64,000 nucleotides of DNA from Pirellulales bacterium (GCA_016935315.1 JAFGRD010000005.1:55291-119290); one strand, 5' to 3'; positions 41,539 to 51,045 are shown, counted from the stretch's first letter. Program-made: numbers and translations. The notes: generated by a model not told the origin, from the sequence alone.

Positions 41539-42681
41539 CTACTTCCTGAAGATGATCTGCCAGGCCTGGTTTTCCTCGACGTTCTCGATGGTGAGCGTCG
41601 CGTCATCGCCGTTTCGCTCCAACTTACAGCCCTTGGCCAAGGGGATCTGGTCTGCTTCGAGAATTCCGTCCAGGTCGGTGCCGGGAATCCCCTTCGTCTG
41701 CCCATACCAGCGGTACACGTGATAGACCGGGTGCGGCTGGTGGTCGCGGGTGACGATCCCGCCGAGGTAGTCGTCCGTCTTGCCCCAGTTGGCCCGGCAG
41801 GCGCGATCCACTTGGTACACATGCTCCAGGTAATGGAACCAGACAATCGCTCGGCCGGGATGCAGGCACCCGGGCTTATCCGGTCCGGCGCCCCATTCAT
41901 CGCAGTGAATCTCCTTGATCTTCTGGTCGGGGTACTCACCGAGGAACTCGCGCATCTTTCCGAGCTGCCACTTGGCCTGCTCGGGGGCATCGGAGTTCCA
42001 GCCGGTGTAATGCCAGGCGAGGTAGTTGCACTGGAGATTGTTCTTGCGGCAATAGTCGAGAAACGAGCCGTACTTGTCATACGCGGGATACGCGAATCCC
42101 GGGCCGCAGATCTGTGCCTTGGGGTCGGCCTCGCGCAGGGCCTTGAAGGCGTGCGCGTACAGTTCGTAATACTTCTCGATCGGCTTGTGGCTGATATCCG
42201 GCTCGTTGACCGGCTCCCAGATGATCGTGCCGGATCGGTCGCCCACCTGTTCCACCAGTTTCTTCACGTCGGCCTCGTAGACGGCCCAGTTTGTCGGCTG
42301 GCTGCGTATCAGATCACTCATGACCAGCTTGTACGCGCTCCCCAGCGACTCGACCCGATCGACCGCCGCCGACAGGCCCTGGCCAATCCGGCCCCGAAAC
42401 TGGTGGCCGATGCGCCACAGTGAGATATTCATCGGCCGGAGGATCTCGTCAGGCGTGGAGTCGCGCAGGCCGCCGAGGAAGCCAATCCGCGGCGAAACGG
42501 GCTTCCCTTCAGCGGCGAAATCGACCGTCAGTATCTTGCCGTTTCTCTCTGCGGCCGGGGTGGACTGTGCCGGGCCAACCGTTACGGCAATCAGGATGAG
42601 GGAAGGGAATACATTCGTCATAGGGTGGATCAGGATACATCGGATGGCTTTCTTGAGCATTATGTTCATTGTCGTTCTCAT
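41539..42681 (-). CDS. Secreted clan GH-A glycoside hydrolase (GH39/GH5-like)
   Basis: A 380-residue protein with an N-terminal hydrophobic segment (VFPSLILIAVTVGPAQS) and a TIM-barrel hydrolase domain. The acid/base Glu lies in WEPVNEPD near 158 and the nucleophile candidate in EIHCDEWGA near 260. Their ~100-residue spacing is typical of clan GH-A retaining glycosidases. A short C-terminal beta segment (CKLERNGDDATLTIENV) follows. The exact family is not certain. The start is uncertain: ATG 42681, 42669 or 42660 are possible and none has a clear ribosome binding site. Repeat B copy 3 begins directly upstream. Confidence 0.75.
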   Translation of the reverse strand: MRTTMNIMLKKAIRCILIHPMTNVFPSLILIAVTVGPAQSTPAAERNGKILTVDFAAEGKPVSPRIGFLGGLRDSTPDEILRPMNISLWRIGHQFRGRIGQGLSAAVDRVESLGSAYKLVMSDLIRSQPTNWAVYEADVKKLVEQVGDRSGTIIWEPVNEPDISHKPIEKYYELYAHAFKALREADPKAQICGPGFAYPAYDKYGSFLDYCRKNNLQCNYLAWHYTGWNSDAPEQAKWQLGKMREFLGEYPDQKIKEIHCDEWGAGPDKPGCLHPGRAIVWFHYLEHVYQVDRACRANWGKTDDYLGGIVTRDHQPHPVYHVYRWYGQTKGIPGTDLDGILEADQIPLAKGCKLERNGDDATLTIENVEENQAWQIIFRK

Positions 42682-42690
42682 GGTCTTGCG

Positions 42691-42772
42691 GTCGCGAGGC
42701 GTGACGAAAGAGCAAAGGCCGCTGCGCGTCCTTGCACTTTCATGTATGTCCAACCTGTTCTTTTGCGAGTCC
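42691..42772 (+). repeat. Repeat B copy 3
   Basis: Matches the copies at 3504 and 8131 (hairpin arms GACGAAAGAGCAAAGG and CCTTGCACTTTC, tail TGTCCAACCTGTTCTTTTGCG). Here repeat A abuts its other (right) end, so the A and B order differs from the other two sites. Confidence 0.8.
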
Positions 42773-42875
42773 TATTGACGCTTGCACACTCAATGCGCGA
42801 GGGCGACCAACGGGAGCCCGACTTGTCCGGCCTCCCGTTGGTCGGCCTGGATCATTCACAATACAAACATCAATA
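42773..42875 (+). repeat. Repeat A copy 7, consensus-like
   Basis: The copy closest to consensus, from TATTGACGC to CATCAATA. The central stem CGACCAACGGGAG / CTCCCGTTGGTCG is a perfect 13-bp inverted repeat and the outer arms pair imperfectly. It lies 21 bp after the stop of the GH106-like gene and directly after repeat B copy 3. Confidence 0.93.
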
Positions 42876-42896
42876 AGCCATTGCGTACGCATGGGA

Positions 42897-45800
42897 CTAC
42901 CTCTCTATTTCCAGTCGAACCGGTCCCAGCAAGCCGGAGACAGTGGATCCCCGGTAGTGGGTCGGGATCGTGACGTAGTGGTTTGCAAGGGTGTTGCACA
43001 CGAGAATCTCGAGGCGGTTGTCGCCCGCTTTCACGAGCGAGGTGAGGTCCAGCCGCCAGGGCGGGGCGACCTTGACGCCCGCGGACTTGCCGTTGACGAT
43101 CACCTCGGCAGAGGCCGCGACGCGGCCCAGGTCCAATGTCACTGTGCCGCGCGCCTGCTCCGCGGTGAGTTGGACTGTTTTGCGATACCATGCCCCGCCG
43201 GAATAGGTTTCCAGCACGCCGGCCTTCGACCAATCGCCAAGACCGATTTCTCCCGCGCCGCAATCCAGCCGGATGTAGTCATCGAAGGTCGCGCCGCCGT
43301 AATCGCCGCGCTGCTGCTGGACGCGGAGGGCCACGACCACCGGCTGACGGGACGGTTGGGGCACCTGAACCCGCGTCAGTTCACCTTCCCCGCGCACCGG
43401 CACGTCGTTTCCGTCGGCCCACGCCTGCACGACGGCCCGCGTTGGGATGCTCAGAGCCCGCAATCCCGGCGGCGATACGAAGCGATACCAACCCGCCGGC
43501 TGCGCCACCTGCGGCCGGGTGTCGAAGGGAAGCCGGTCGGCGTTGCGGTACCAGCGCATGGCCAGATCGCTGTTCCAAGGCATCGGTGCGGGTTGCCCCA
43601 CGGGCGGGTCGAGCCGCGGCGGACCCTGCTCGTGTTTCGCCCACAGGCTATCCTCAAAGGACGAGACGACGCGAGCCGGCATCCAGCCTGAGTCTGCGAA
43701 TCCTGCGGAAGGCCAGCCGGTCGGCGCCGTTGGGGCAACCAACCAGGTTGCATCGGTGCCGAGGCGGGTAACATGGCCGTCGGCCTGCTCCAACGAGACC
43801 TCCGCGATGAGCGCCCCTTCACCGCCTTCGTTGCGTGCGTCTACGGCGATAAGGTTGATGCCGGGCTTCAGCGCGGCGACCGCATCGTATTCCTGCACAC
43901 TCGCCCATGCCGAGCCTCGGCCGATTTCCCGGCCGTTGACGAACAGCGTGTAGCCGTTGTCGCAGGTGAGGCGGATGCGGCACGTCTTCGGCACAGCCAT
44001 CAAGGTGAACGGGCGGTGGAAGTATCGGTTCGCTACGCCCTCGGTTTCACCGGGCCACCAGATCCACTTTGCAGCCGCCGAGAAGGGTGTCTCGTCAACA
44101 TCGCCGCCGGCTTCGGCGGTTCCTAACACAAACCATCCGCGGCCCACCTTGTCGTAGCGGAGCAGCAGCGGGTTTGAGCCTGACTGCAGCCTTGCCGAGC
44201 GGGCCGACCCGTCGAGCGGCGAGCCGTTGAGCCAAGCGGCGGCCGGCAGCAAGCCGCCGCGGGAAACCGGCGCGTCACCATCGTTCGGTGCGAGCACGGT
44301 GGTCCAGAGGTAGTACCGCGTGCCGCCCGGTTCCGGCACGCGGCGGCAACTGGGATGCCCGTGTCGAATGTCGCCCAGGCCGATGAACCCGTCCGCCACC
44401 TGTTCTTTCAATCCGTGGTAACCCTGGTGCCCGCAATCGTCCTGGATTCCGTAACGCCACGAGAACTCATAGGGCTGCCAGTAATAGATCTTCCCGACGA
44501 CCTCGACGGGTTTGGCGGGATCGACCTCCTGGAGTTGCGAGAGCGCGGCATCCGCCTCCGCATCGTCCGGCAGCGGGCCGAGTTTCCAGAAACGCGAGCC
44601 GAATCCGCAGGTCACGTTGCGCCATGCCGAATCGTCAAGCTTCGGATCCTGCCAGCCGGGATCCGGGGTCGTTTCGTCGGCGTACTTCAGCCGCCGCGCC
44701 TCCGCACCGATCAGCATTGCGGTCGGCGGCCAGTGGAAGTCGCCGAAACGGTTGTCCAACGTCGGCCGCAACTCGAACTCCCATGAACCGTCGAGCGGAA
44801 TCGTCTCGGAAACGGCCGCGACGACGTCTTCTGCTTGGGTCGCCGTGCCCGGACCGAACACGATCAACTGCATTTCCTTCTCGCCAAGGGGAAGCTTCAG
44901 CCGCGTGCCGTTCGCGTCCTGGGACGTGACGGCAAGTGGGCGTGTCGCGCCGGTCCACGGGTCCCAGAGTTCGACCTGTCCGTGGGCGCGGAAGTAGACG
45001 TCGGCGCCCTGCGGCGCGTTGTACACGGCATACACATCGCGCGGCCCGATCCGGCGGTGCAGGATGTAGCCGGGGCCCTCGTAGTCGCGCAGCGGAATCC
45101 GGGCGGCGACGTCGGTCGCCGGCCCGTCGGGAAAGAGCACCTTCACCATCGCGGCTACCTCGGGATCGTCGCGACCGATGCGGTCGCTGGCCTCCGGCAA
45201 CGCGCCGACGGCCAGCACAATGCCGCCGGCGCGCTGGAACTCGACCGCCTTCAGGAGCGTCGAATGGCGCACGGCGCGCATGCCGGGCAGGATCAGTACG
45301 CGGTACCTCTCGCCGGAGACCCGCAACTGCTTTGCGACGATTTGCGCCCGCGCAAGCGACTCGAAGTCCATGAAATCGAAGTCGATGCCCTTGGTGTAGA
45401 TCTGTTGCGCCGCGTCGAAGGCGGCTTGTACTGCTTCCCTGCCGCCGAGGTCCGCCTCGACCGGCGCGACGGGATAGAGGATCGCAACGTCGCAGCGGTG
45501 GTGGCCTTGGCTTAGCAGGTACGCCAGCCGTTGCTGACAGTCCATGAATCCCCGAAGGTGTTTCCAGTATGGCATCCGGAACGTGTTGTCCGGCGGCGCC
45601 CACTCCCACCAGCCGCCGTGGGTCGAGTAGTACATGCCGTGCAACCCGAGCAGGTTGAAGCCCATGGCATAGTTCGCGAAGGTCGCGTCTACCAGGCCCT
45701 CCGACGTCGTGCCCCACCCGCTGCCGTAAAAACCTTCCAGCCAGACGCGCGGGCGCTGGTAGAGGTGCGCGATGGAGGCCGCCACCTTGGCCTTGATCAG

Positions 45801-46814
45801 GTCCTTTCCGAAACCGGGCTGGTCGGCGCCGGGCCCCTGGTTCCAGCGCTGGGTCCGGAAGTAGTCGCCGAACTCGTCCACGCGTTTGCCGCGGCCGCCG
45901 TGGTCGCAGCCCATGATCATGCCGCGCCGCTGGTGCCAGTCGAAGACCGGCTTGAAGAAGCCCTCCTCGCTGAGGGCCACGAGCACGTCACGGTAGTCCA
46001 GCCGGATCTTCGGCGTGCGGGGCCCGATCTCCTGGAAGAGCGCGGGCAATTCGGGCGTGATGTCGTAGCCCTTGCGCCGGCGGAACTCCTCGGCGAACTG
46101 CGGCGACCAGAGCCGGCCGTCCACGCCAAAGCCCAGTTCATCCGAGAAGAAGAAGTTCAGGCCCTTGCCGCCCTCGCCCGGGAATCGCCGCTCAAACCGG
46201 CCGAAGAACTCCTCCGCGTACAGCTTGCCCGACAGCGGATGCATGGGGTTCAGCGACCAGGGGACCGTCTCGGGGTGGACCTGTCCATCCTGGTTCACGC
46301 GCAGTTGCATGCCGGTCAGCTCGGGATGCTCCCGCAAGATCTTGTCCACACACCAGCCCTGCCCGAACCCCAACGTGTAGTCGCTCAGGCTGATGCCGGC
46401 ACCCTGCTTCTTCGCTTCGGCCATGAACCAGCCGATCAACGTCCACCACTCGTCGGAGAACAGCGTGGGTTCACTGGGATAGGTCAATCCCCAACTGCGG
46501 CCGCCCTTGTCGGAATGGGCGTAGTTGATCTGGTAGCCCGAGACCCCCATGCCCTCCATCTGTTCAAGCTGCCAGGCCAGTCGCTCTTTGGTGAGCGGGT
46601 CGCCGAGCCACCAGTAGAACGGCACGATGCCGTAGCCCGGCGGCGGACTGCGAAATCCCGGCGCGACGTCGAAATCCGGTTCTCGGTTCGGGAACCCGAT
46701 TGCGCCGGCCGGCGGCGGAGAGACGCTGGCCGGATCACCCAATGCCAAGTCTTCACCCCGTACCGACGACGCCGATATCTGAACAATCGCGGTGATTACC
46801 AGTATCGAGTACAT
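42897..46814 (-). CDS. Secreted GH106-like alpha-L-rhamnosidase
   Basis: A 1305-residue exported protein with signal peptide MYSILVITAIVQISASSV. The N-terminal catalytic region begins PPPGYGIVPFYWWLGDPLTKERL...GVSGYQINY, the usual opening of proteins annotated as GH106/alpha-L-rhamnosidase-related, and includes FFFSDELGFGVD and WLEGFYGSGWGTT. The middle (about 700-1010) has two Trp-rich beta-sandwich modules (WDPWTGATRPL; WIWWPGETEGVANRYFHRPF). The C-terminus ends in a galactose-binding-like domain (VIVNGKSAGVKVAPPWRLDLT, GLLGPVRLEI). GH106 cleaves terminal L-rhamnose from pectic or other glycans. Start ATG 46814 has no obvious ribosome binding site. The family call is from motif memory. Confidence 0.75.
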   Translation of the reverse strand: MYSILVITAIVQISASSVRGEDLALGDPASVSPPPAGAIGFPNREPDFDVAPGFRSPPPGYGIVPFYWWLGDPLTKERLAWQLEQMEGMGVSGYQINYAHSDKGGRSWGLTYPSEPTLFSDEWWTLIGWFMAEAKKQGAGISLSDYTLGFGQGWCVDKILREHPELTGMQLRVNQDGQVHPETVPWSLNPMHPLSGKLYAEEFFGRFERRFPGEGGKGLNFFFSDELGFGVDGRLWSPQFAEEFRRRKGYDITPELPALFQEIGPRTPKIRLDYRDVLVALSEEGFFKPVFDWHQRRGMIMGCDHGGRGKRVDEFGDYFRTQRWNQGPGADQPGFGKDLIKAKVAASIAHLYQRPRVWLEGFYGSGWGTTSEGLVDATFANYAMGFNLLGLHGMYYSTHGGWWEWAPPDNTFRMPYWKHLRGFMDCQQRLAYLLSQGHHRCDVAILYPVAPVEADLGGREAVQAAFDAAQQIYTKGIDFDFMDFESLARAQIVAKQLRVSGERYRVLILPGMRAVRHSTLLKAVEFQRAGGIVLAVGALPEASDRIGRDDPEVAAMVKVLFPDGPATDVAARIPLRDYEGPGYILHRRIGPRDVYAVYNAPQGADVYFRAHGQVELWDPWTGATRPLAVTSQDANGTRLKLPLGEKEMQLIVFGPGTATQAEDVVAAVSETIPLDGSWEFELRPTLDNRFGDFHWPPTAMLIGAEARRLKYADETTPDPGWQDPKLDDSAWRNVTCGFGSRFWKLGPLPDDAEADAALSQLQEVDPAKPVEVVGKIYYWQPYEFSWRYGIQDDCGHQGYHGLKEQVADGFIGLGDIRHGHPSCRRVPEPGGTRYYLWTTVLAPNDGDAPVSRGGLLPAAAWLNGSPLDGSARSARLQSGSNPLLLRYDKVGRGWFVLGTAEAGGDVDETPFSAAAKWIWWPGETEGVANRYFHRPFTLMAVPKTCRIRLTCDNGYTLFVNGREIGRGSAWASVQEYDAVAALKPGINLIAVDARNEGGEGALIAEVSLEQADGHVTRLGTDATWLVAPTAPTGWPSAGFADSGWMPARVVSSFEDSLWAKHEQGPPRLDPPVGQPAPMPWNSDLAMRWYRNADRLPFDTRPQVAQPAGWYRFVSPPGLRALSIPTRAVVQAWADGNDVPVRGEGELTRVQVPQPSRQPVVVALRVQQQRGDYGGATFDDYIRLDCGAGEIGLGDWSKAGVLETYSGGAWYRKTVQLTAEQARGTVTLDLGRVAASAEVIVNGKSAGVKVAPPWRLDLTSLVKAGDNRLEILVCNTLANHYVTIPTHYRGSTVSGLLGPVRLEIER

Positions 46815-46827
46815 GCCGGTGTGACAA

Positions 46828-47300
46828 TCAAGGGGTCGGTTTTGCGGGCAAGATCGGAACCTCGCAGAAAGTGATCGCGGCAATGTCGTTTTCTCCGCAA
46901 AGCAGATTGGCTTGAGTCCAGGACTTGCTGTCGAGATAGGTGAGCTTCCGCGCCGTCGAGGCAGCGATCAGTTGCCGCGTGACGACATGATACTCAGCCT
47001 GGGAAACGCTGTCGGTAGCGTCCGCTGCACTTCCCGCAAGCGGTTGTCCGAGCCATCGATGCCCATCGCGCAGGCTTTCGGCCAAATCTGGAACACGTAG
47101 TAATGCTGGACGTTGGGATAGTCCTGTTTCCATGCTGCCGCCAAGTCGATGCAGTACTGCCGGTACGTCTCCCAGCCGAAACCGCCCGTCGGCCCGTCGG
47201 CGCCCTGATCATTCTCGCCTGATGCCAGAGGACGCCGCGGATGCCGTGCGTGAGCTTCGCTTGTTGCGCGCGCCGCAGCAGCCGTCCGTAGATCGTCGGC
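46828..47300 (-). pseudogene. Degraded SASA/DUF303 carbohydrate esterase
   Basis: Three minus-strand frames hold successive parts of one protein: TIYGRLLRRAQQAKLTHGIRGVLWHQ in one frame, GENDQGADGPTGGFGWETYRQYC...HYYVFQIWPKACAMGIDGSDNRLREVQRTL in the next, and ARKLTYLDSKSWTQ...CGENDIAAITFCEVPI in the third, ending at 46828. The G-E-N-D...W-E-T-Y pattern is the second half of SASA (sialate O-acetylesterase-like) enzymes. At least two frameshifts and an internal deletion are needed, and the first half with the catalytic Ser is absent. It ends 14 bp before the GH106-like start, so it was probably upstream of that gene in the same cluster. Confidence 0.75.
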
Positions 47301-47554
47301 GATTGAGGCGACCGGCAGCAAGTATTGTACTGTTCCACAAAGTGCAGTCACCAAGTTGGCGCAAGGAATATCCCTTCACTCCGAACCACTGCCCGCCCAG
47401 TGGGGGGCCTGCTGAGGCAGTGCTCGACGCCGATCGGCTTGAAATACGTCTGGTGAGGAACTTCTCACGACTGTGAGGAGATCGCGAGAGTTCCATTCGA
47501 TTATTGAACGAATGTCCCACGACAGGGGTGATTGCCACCGCGAGCCAAATGCGT

Positions 47555-47657
47555 TATTGATGTTTGCATTGTGAATGATCTGGGCCGACCAACGGGAGGC
47601 CGGACAAGTCGGGCTCCCGTTGGTCGGCCTCGCGCATGGAGCGTGCAAGCGTCAATA
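47555..47657 (-). repeat. Repeat A copy 8
   Basis: A full copy in reverse orientation, TATTGATG... to ...GTCAATA. The central stem is perfect and extended (GGCCGACCAACGGGAG / CTCCCGTTGGTCGGCC). It lies between the esterase pseudogene and the Gfo/Idh gene, 50 bp before that gene's start. The stretch 47301-47554 holds no intact gene. Confidence 0.93.
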
Positions 47658-47706
47658 AGAAGTGGGATCTCTATCGACCAATTCGCTGTTCCAGGAGGAT
47701 CTTGCC

Positions 47707-49029
47707 GTGTCGACCAAGATGACTCGTCGCCGGATGTTGCGAAATGCGAGCCTTGCCGGTGTAGGATTCGTGCTGTCCGGGGGCCGTGCAAACGGTCAAG
47801 ACAGATCGCCTAATAACAAGCTCAACGTCGCTTTCGTCGGTGCCGGCGGCCAAGCCCAGTTCAGTCTCGAAGGCTTGGCAAGCGAGAACATCGTGGCGCT
47901 TTGTGACGTGGACGAGCGTCGGGCGTCCGGGGCTTTTCGACAGCATCCGAAGGCCAGAAGGTACCGTGACTTCCGAAAGATGCTCGACCAGATGGACAAG
48001 CAGATCGAGGCCGTCGTCGTTTGCACGCCCGACCATGTGCATGCCCCGGCGTCGATCCGGGCGATGCGCATGGGCAAGCACGTCTACTGCGAGAAGCCGT
48101 TGACCTGGAGCATCGAGGAAGCCCGATTGATGGCCCGGGAAGCGAAGAAGAACAAGGTGGCTACCCAGATGGGCACCCAAGGCATGGCCGTCGATGGCGC
48201 CAGGGCGGGTGTGGAAGTCCTCCGCTCCGGCGTGCTCGGTCCTGTCCGCGAGATGCACGTCTGGACGGACCGCGCCCAGGGCTGGTGGCCCCAAGGTGTC
48301 GACCGCCCGAAAGAGACACCTCCGATTCCCGACGAGTTACAGTGGGATCTCTGGCTTGGTCCCGCCCTCGAGCGTCCCTACCATCCGGCCTACGTGCCGT
48401 TCAACTGGCGCGGCTGGAAGGATTTCGGCACGGGGGCGATCGGCGACATGGGCATCCACAATGCGGCGATGCCGTTTGTTGGATTGGAGTTGGGGCTGCC
48501 GATATCTGCCGAGATCGTCAACACATCGGGGCTCAGCAGCGAGACGTTTCCGGCGTGGTCGATGCTCCGCATCGAATTCCCTGCCCGCGGCAGTCTGCCC
48601 CCGGTAACGCTCCATTGGTATGACGGAGGTAAGAAACCGTCGAGCGACTTGATTGGCGGGCAACAGGTTGCCGACAACGGTGCGATTCTGGTTGGCGAGC
48701 AAGGCACGCTCTATTCGGTCGAATGGACCGGCGGCGACTGGCACTTGCTGCCCGAGGACAAGTTTCGCGACTGGAAGCCTCCCGCGGCAACGGTTCCGCG
48801 ATCAGCCGGCCACCACCAGGAGTGGATTGCGGCCTGCAAGGGTGGTCCGGCGGCGTTCTGCAACTTCATCGATTTTGCCGCCCCGTTGACGGAGATCATG
48901 CTGTTGGGGTGCCTGGCACAGCGAGCCGGCAGAAAGATCGAGTGGGATGCTCTGAATATGAGAGCAACGAACTGGCCCCCAGGCGACGTGTTCATCCGAC
49001 GCGAGTACCGCAAAGGATGGGAACTCTAG
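47707..49029 (+). CDS. Exported Gfo/Idh/MocA-family oxidoreductase
   Basis: A 440-residue protein with a twin-arginine-type signal (TRRRMLRNASLAGVGFVLSG). The Rossmann start is LNVAFVGAGGQAQFSLEGL. The family catalytic motif is EKPLTW, and the C-terminal region has GIHNAAMPFVGLELGLP and the planctomycete-typical GDWHLLPEDKF. GTG 47707 is preferred because AGGAGG lies 8 nt upstream; ATG 47719 is an alternative. Such Tat-exported NAD(P)-binding proteins are common in planctomycete sugar clusters and probably act on sugars or their acids. The substrate is not known. Confidence 0.88.
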   Translation: MSTKMTRRRMLRNASLAGVGFVLSGGRANGQDRSPNNKLNVAFVGAGGQAQFSLEGLASENIVALCDVDERRASGAFRQHPKARRYRDFRKMLDQMDKQIEAVVVCTPDHVHAPASIRAMRMGKHVYCEKPLTWSIEEARLMAREAKKNKVATQMGTQGMAVDGARAGVEVLRSGVLGPVREMHVWTDRAQGWWPQGVDRPKETPPIPDELQWDLWLGPALERPYHPAYVPFNWRGWKDFGTGAIGDMGIHNAAMPFVGLELGLPISAEIVNTSGLSSETFPAWSMLRIEFPARGSLPPVTLHWYDGGKKPSSDLIGGQQVADNGAILVGEQGTLYSVEWTGGDWHLLPEDKFRDWKPPAATVPRSAGHHQEWIAACKGGPAAFCNFIDFAAPLTEIMLLGCLAQRAGRKIEWDALNMRATNWPPGDVFIRREYRKGWEL

Positions 49030-49093
49030 CTGCTCCAACAATCGGGGCGAAGGGCGCCCGGTTGGCAACATGCCGTGGTGAAGGCGTCGTTGA

Positions 49094-50572
49094 CTACCAG
49101 TCATCCGTCCTAAATGGCGATGCCGGGATGCCTTCCCGATTGTAGAGATTCGCGCCGACGGGATTCATCGAATAGGCATATCGCACGGCGACGGGGCTTG
49201 TGACCTCCGGCGATTTCACGACGACGGTTCTGCCGTCGATAACGGCTTCAGCCCAATGCCATTTCTTGTCGGCACCGGCGATAGCGAACCGTTTGAGCTG
49301 ACCGTCTTTGACCTCCTCAGTCGGCTTGAGGCCCTCTTTCTTGCCAACCACCAGACCGCCTCCGACATGGTCGAAGGCAATTCGGATCGTGCTGTCCTCC
49401 ACTTTGTGGCTCGAGTAAAGCGGGCCGCAGGGAACCAGGTCTTTCTTGCCGTAGGTCTGATACAGGGCCCATTGGGCCAGACGCCATCCGACATCCTGCT
49501 TGTTGCGGGGATGGATGTCGTTGGCCTCGCCAATGTCGATGATCACGGCCATGCCCGTGTGGGGAATCGTCAGCGCTTGGCGTTGCGCCTCGCGGATCCT
49601 CGCCCAGCCGTCGCCTCCGGCTGGATTGTCATTGGGCTGCTGGAAGTTGGCCAACTGCACCCAGTAGAAGGCCAATTCGGGGTTGAACAGTCCGCGCCAA
49701 CTGTTGACCAGGGCCTTCGTCTTGTGGTAGTAGGACTCGCCCTCGCCGCCATTGGACTCGCCTTGATACCAGATCGCGCCGCGCATTGCGAAGGGGGCCA
49801 ACGGGTGGATCATGGCGTTGTAGATCGCGGCGGGTGAACCACCACCTACGTCGACGTTCTCCCCTTGCTGGCTCTTGAGCTCCCGATCACTGACCTCCTC
49901 CGCGATCGCTTTGAGTTCGGGCACGGATCGGAAACCCGAGAGTGACGTCCACGGTTCAATGCGCGTGCCGCCCCAATTGGAGCCCACCAGGCCGATGGGC
50001 ACATCCAATTCCTCGTGAAGTCGCCGGCCGAAGAAATACCCCACGGCCGAAAACCCGCCCGCGCTGCTCGGTTGACAAATCCGCCAGTTGCCCGGGCACT
50101 TATCGCGCGGCAAGACAGCGGTTGTGTGACCGGGGACGTCGAAGAGACGGATCTGCGGATGATTGGCGGCGTCGACTTCCTGCTTGCCGTCGAGTGCGCC
50201 TCCCAAGCCCCACTCCATGTTCGATTGCCCCGAACAGATCCAGACTTCTCCAACCAGGACGTCTTTTAGTTCGATCGTGTTCTTGCCGGTAACGGTCAAG
50301 GATTGCCCCTGAGCATTGGCCGTAAGCGCATCGAGCTTCACCTGCCACCGACCGGACTCGTCGGCCACAACGCTCTTACTCTGGCCGGCCAGCAAGACCG
50401 TGACCTTCTCGCCGGGATCAGCCCAGCCCCAAACCGACACGGGCAACTCGCGTTGCACTACCATCGAGTCGCCAAAGATGGATGGGAGCTCCACATCGGC
50501 GCGCGCCGACGTGATCGGATAAACAGACGCAAGCAGAAGACACAAGCCAGCAAGATGGTGTTGGAACTTCAT
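49094..50572 (-). CDS. Secreted sialate/carbohydrate O-acetylesterase (SASA family)
   Basis: A 492-residue SGNH-type esterase with a signal peptide (LAGLCLLLASVYPITSA). An N-terminal beta domain (DSMVVQRELPVSVWGWADPGEKV) precedes the SASA domain. The catalytic Ser is in VWICSGQSNMEW, the second Gly/Asn block in GSNWGGTRIEPW, and the catalytic His in NDIHPRNKQDVG. It removes O-acetyl groups from glycans so glycosidases can act. AAGGAG lies 7 nt before the ATG. It is intact, unlike the paralogous remnant at 46828-47300. A short CCCCGAAAACCGGGG hairpin lies in its leader (about 50613-50627). Confidence 0.92.
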   Translation of the reverse strand: MKFQHHLAGLCLLLASVYPITSARADVELPSIFGDSMVVQRELPVSVWGWADPGEKVTVLLAGQSKSVVADESGRWQVKLDALTANAQGQSLTVTGKNTIELKDVLVGEVWICSGQSNMEWGLGGALDGKQEVDAANHPQIRLFDVPGHTTAVLPRDKCPGNWRICQPSSAGGFSAVGYFFGRRLHEELDVPIGLVGSNWGGTRIEPWTSLSGFRSVPELKAIAEEVSDRELKSQQGENVDVGGGSPAAIYNAMIHPLAPFAMRGAIWYQGESNGGEGESYYHKTKALVNSWRGLFNPELAFYWVQLANFQQPNDNPAGGDGWARIREAQRQALTIPHTGMAVIIDIGEANDIHPRNKQDVGWRLAQWALYQTYGKKDLVPCGPLYSSHKVEDSTIRIAFDHVGGGLVVGKKEGLKPTEEVKDGQLKRFAIAGADKKWHWAEAVIDGRTVVVKSPEVTSPVAVRYAYSMNPVGANLYNREGIPASPFRTDDW

Positions 50573-50715
50573 GAGGTACTCCTTGAGAATGTGGCCACGA
50601 CCGGGCTAGCCCCGGTTTTCGGGGTCCACTATAACGTATGCCGGTCGGTAACGCGAGCACGGGGAACGGAAATCCTACGCTGCAGACCTCCTGCACTTTC
50701 TGAAAAAACGGCACC

Positions 50716-50818
50716 TATTGATGGTTGCATTGCGAATGATCCAGGCCGACCAACGGGGGGCCGGAAAAATCGGGCTCCCGTTGGTCGCCCTCGCGCATGG
50801 ACTGTGCAAGCGTCAATA
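50716..50818 (-). repeat. Repeat A copy 9
   Basis: A full copy in reverse orientation, bounded by TATTGATG and GTCAATA, between the divergent esterase and GH50-like genes. Confidence 0.92.
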
Positions 50819-50825
50819 AGCCTAT

Positions 50826-50866
50826 AAATTGGGGGAAAGGCGGCGCAGCCGCGTCTCCCTCAATTT
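50826..50866. repeat. Isolated 41-bp inverted repeat
   Basis: AAATTGGGGGAAAGGCGGC pairs with GCCGCGTCTCCCTCAATTT around a GCA loop, with few mismatches. It begins 7 bp after repeat A copy 9. There is no T run, so it is not a classical terminator. No second copy was found in the window. Confidence 0.7.
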
Positions 50867-51045
50867 CGACTTCGTATCGCTGCATGCCCTGCCATCGGAC
50901 CCATGGTTTTTCGACAACCCGTCTGCAAGGCATGACGCGGGGAATTCCCAGACAATCCAGCGTTGGCGAGCCACTCGATAACGGTGCTAGCCGAATCCTG
51001 CAGTTCTGTAGTGCCCACGTCTCATGGAGTACGGAAACCTCTGCC

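Noticed and set aside
41274..41549. 91-codon open frame in the intergenic region after the DUF6666 gene
   Set aside because: No ribosome binding site, no family features, and composition unlike neighbouring genes.
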